Shown: positions 45,013 to 46,146 of the stretch, one piece after another
Position numbering within the stretch: the stretch's first letter is position 1
How the letters are laid out: each line of letters begins with the position of its first letter
Assembly (NCBI GenBank): GCA_046704785.1
Contig: JBJKRF010000035.1
Span: 1 to 46,146 of the forward strand
Direction: 5' to 3'
From: JBJKRF01 sp046704785
GTDB taxonomy: Bacteria > Chloroflexota > Anaerolineae > Anaerolineales > Villigracilaceae
Length of the DNA: 46,146 nt
Position numbers and translations under genes: made by a program
Notes under the pieces: model-generated
The model's input: the letters and a program-made list of their open reading frames with translations, nothing else
What the model was told of the DNA's origin: nothing
Database searches by the model: none

Positions 45013-46146
45013 ATGCGCGAAATCGCCGTCCTTGGTATTGGACAAACTGTGATCGATGAGCAATGGGATAAATCGCTGCGGGATATTGCGGGCGAGGCGG
45101 CTTTTGCCGCTTTACAGGACTCCGGCGTCGAACACCCCGCTGGCTTGTTTGTGGGCAACATGCTTTCCCCGTTGGTGGACGGACAAAACCAGCTTGGCAC
45201 GTTCCTGTCAGACTGGGTGGGCATGTGGGGCGCGGAGGCGGTCAAGATCGAGGCAGCCTGCGGATCGGGGGCGGCGGCCTTCCGAATGGCCTTAATAGCG
45301 GTTGCCAGCGGTGAAATGGACTCGGCCCTGGTGATTGGTATCGAGAAGATGACCGACCGGGCCGGTCACGATGTGACTGCTGCCCTGGCGACGGCAGCGG
45401 ATGCCGATTACGAAGTGGAGCAGGGCATCTCATTCGTGGGAATCAACGCGCTGGTGATGCGTCGTTATATGCACGAATACGGTTGGAAGCACGTCGATTT
45501 TGCGCCGTTCTCGATCAACGCGCATGCCAATGCGTTACACAATCCGTATGCGCGTTTGCATGACTCCATTACGGCGGAGACGTTCGAAAGGTCATCCGCG
45601 GTAGCGACTCCTATTAAGCTGCTGGACGCTTCACCCATTGGCGACGGTGCAGCGGCGGCGGTCATCGTCCCGGCGGAGAAGGTCAGAGACTTGCCTGGGC
45701 GTCCGCGCATCCTCGTGGCCGCCTCGGCAGCGGCGACCGATTCGATTGCGGTGCACAGTCGCAAAGATCCCCTGTTTTTGAATGCAGCTTATCTTTCGTC
45801 GAGGCAGGCTTACGCCATGGCGAACGTAGGCCCCGGCGATATCGATGTTTTCGAACTGCACGACGCGTTTTCCATTATGGCGGCGCTTTCGTTGGAGGCC
45901 AGCGGTTTCGCGGAACGTGGCAAGGGCGTGCAACTGGGCCTCGATAACGAGATTACGCCCACGGGACGTGTGCCCATCTGCACACGCGGCGGCTTGAAGG
46001 CCCGCGGCCATCCGGTGGGCGCCACGGGGATGTACCAGATCGTCGAAGTCGTCCAACAGTTGCGAAATGAGTGTGGCCCGACGCAGGTGGATGGGGCGCG
46101 TGTGGGTATGGCCCAGAATATCGGCGGCAGCGGCGCGACCATCCTG
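45013..46146 (+). CDS. Thiolase family protein (partial, 3' end beyond the window)
   Basis: 378 codons are present without a stop; the gene runs off the right edge near its C terminus (GMAQNIGGSGATIL is the usual ending). ATG at 45013 with AAAGAGG upstream. The nucleophile Cys lies in KIEAACGSGAAAF; the other active-site motifs are ELHDAFS (His) and GHPVGATG (His). The overall pattern is of the archaeal/SCP2-type thiolase that usually pairs with a DUF35 zinc-ribbon/OB-fold protein, in contrast to FadA or AtoB. It may make acetoacetyl-CoA or cleave beta-ketoacyl-CoA; the partner gene would lie beyond the window. Confidence 0.88.
   Translation, partial: MREIAVLGIGQTVIDEQWDKSLRDIAGEAAFAALQDSGVEHPAGLFVGNMLSPLVDGQNQLGTFLSDWVGMWGAEAVKIEAACGSGAAAFRMALIAVASGEMDSALVIGIEKMTDRAGHDVTAALATAADADYEVEQGISFVGINALVMRRYMHEYGWKHVDFAPFSINAHANALHNPYARLHDSITAETFERSSAVATPIKLLDASPIGDGAAAAVIVPAEKVRDLPGRPRILVAASAAATDSIAVHSRKDPLFLNAAYLSSRQAYAMANVGPGDIDVFELHDAFSIMAALSLEASGFAERGKGVQLGLDNEITPTGRVPICTRGGLKARGHPVGATGMYQIVEVVQQLRNECGPTQVDGARVGMAQNIGGSGATIL

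Noticed and set aside
1..46146. CRISPR arrays, tRNA or rRNA genes
   Set aside because: No regularly spaced direct repeats and no cloverleaf or rRNA-like stretches were noticed in the intergenic regions on either strand; this was by eye only.

Overview
The window looks like chromosomal DNA of an uncultured Chloroflexota, most likely the Anaerolineae. This is inferred from protein style (Thr/Pro-rich linkers of the TPTATPT type in lipoproteins, LysM and LCP proteins), a moderately GC-rich composition, and a signal peptidase-DUF5305 fusion beside short secreted proteins. No rRNA, tRNA, CRISPR array or intact insertion sequence was recognised. 42 protein genes are called; the last (a thiolase) runs off the right edge.

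Layout. 1-2905 (minus): a c-di-GMP-I riboswitch with its own terminator precedes a small secreted protein, a SipW/ER-type signal peptidase fused to DUF5305, and an RTX-repeat secreted protein; this looks like a surface or matrix system under c-di-GMP control. 3153-5958 (plus): hotdog thioesterase, GNAT, methylmalonyl-CoA epimerase, tilS. 5996-8033: divergent MarR regulator and ClC transporter with a palindrome inside the ClC promoter. 8103-14076 (minus): a tyrosine recombinase lacking most catalytic residues, then an envelope operon of a 7-TM histidine kinase without phospho-acceptor His, a LysM protein and an LCP protein. 14239-19861 (plus): TPR protein, LamG-like lipoprotein, mtaB, zinc alcohol dehydrogenase, folD. 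19962-23380 (minus): ABC-2 exporter. 23456-28798: a palindromic repeat, a small anchored protein, MFS transporter, SH3 lipoprotein, zinc-ribbon/LamG protein, DEAD-box helicase.

28993-30174 is an AT-rich single gene that fuses a DarT-like DNA ADP-ribosyltransferase (toxin) to a DarG-like macrodomain (antitoxin) in one polypeptide. 30318-39544 is a long co-directional purine-salvage/catabolism operon: 8-oxoguanine deaminase-type amidohydrolase, small membrane protein, adenine deaminase, HutC-type GntR regulator, YgeY-type hydrolase, an aspartate-carbamoyltransferase-like protein, a small HisKA-like protein, a YgeW-type carbamoyltransferase and carbamate kinase. It probably deaminates purines and recovers ATP from carbamoyl phosphate; a TTGTC-A-GACAA dyad just after the first promoter is a candidate site for the GntR protein.

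39695-44361 holds an envelope glycan group (polysaccharide deacetylase, FemAB-like protein, GNAT, GT-C-like membrane protein), followed by a small HExxH protein on the minus strand and the partial thiolase.

Several genes (near 14076, 14239, 15831, 17953, 39695) have a TATAAT-like box only about 8-12 bases before the start codon, suggesting leaderless transcripts.
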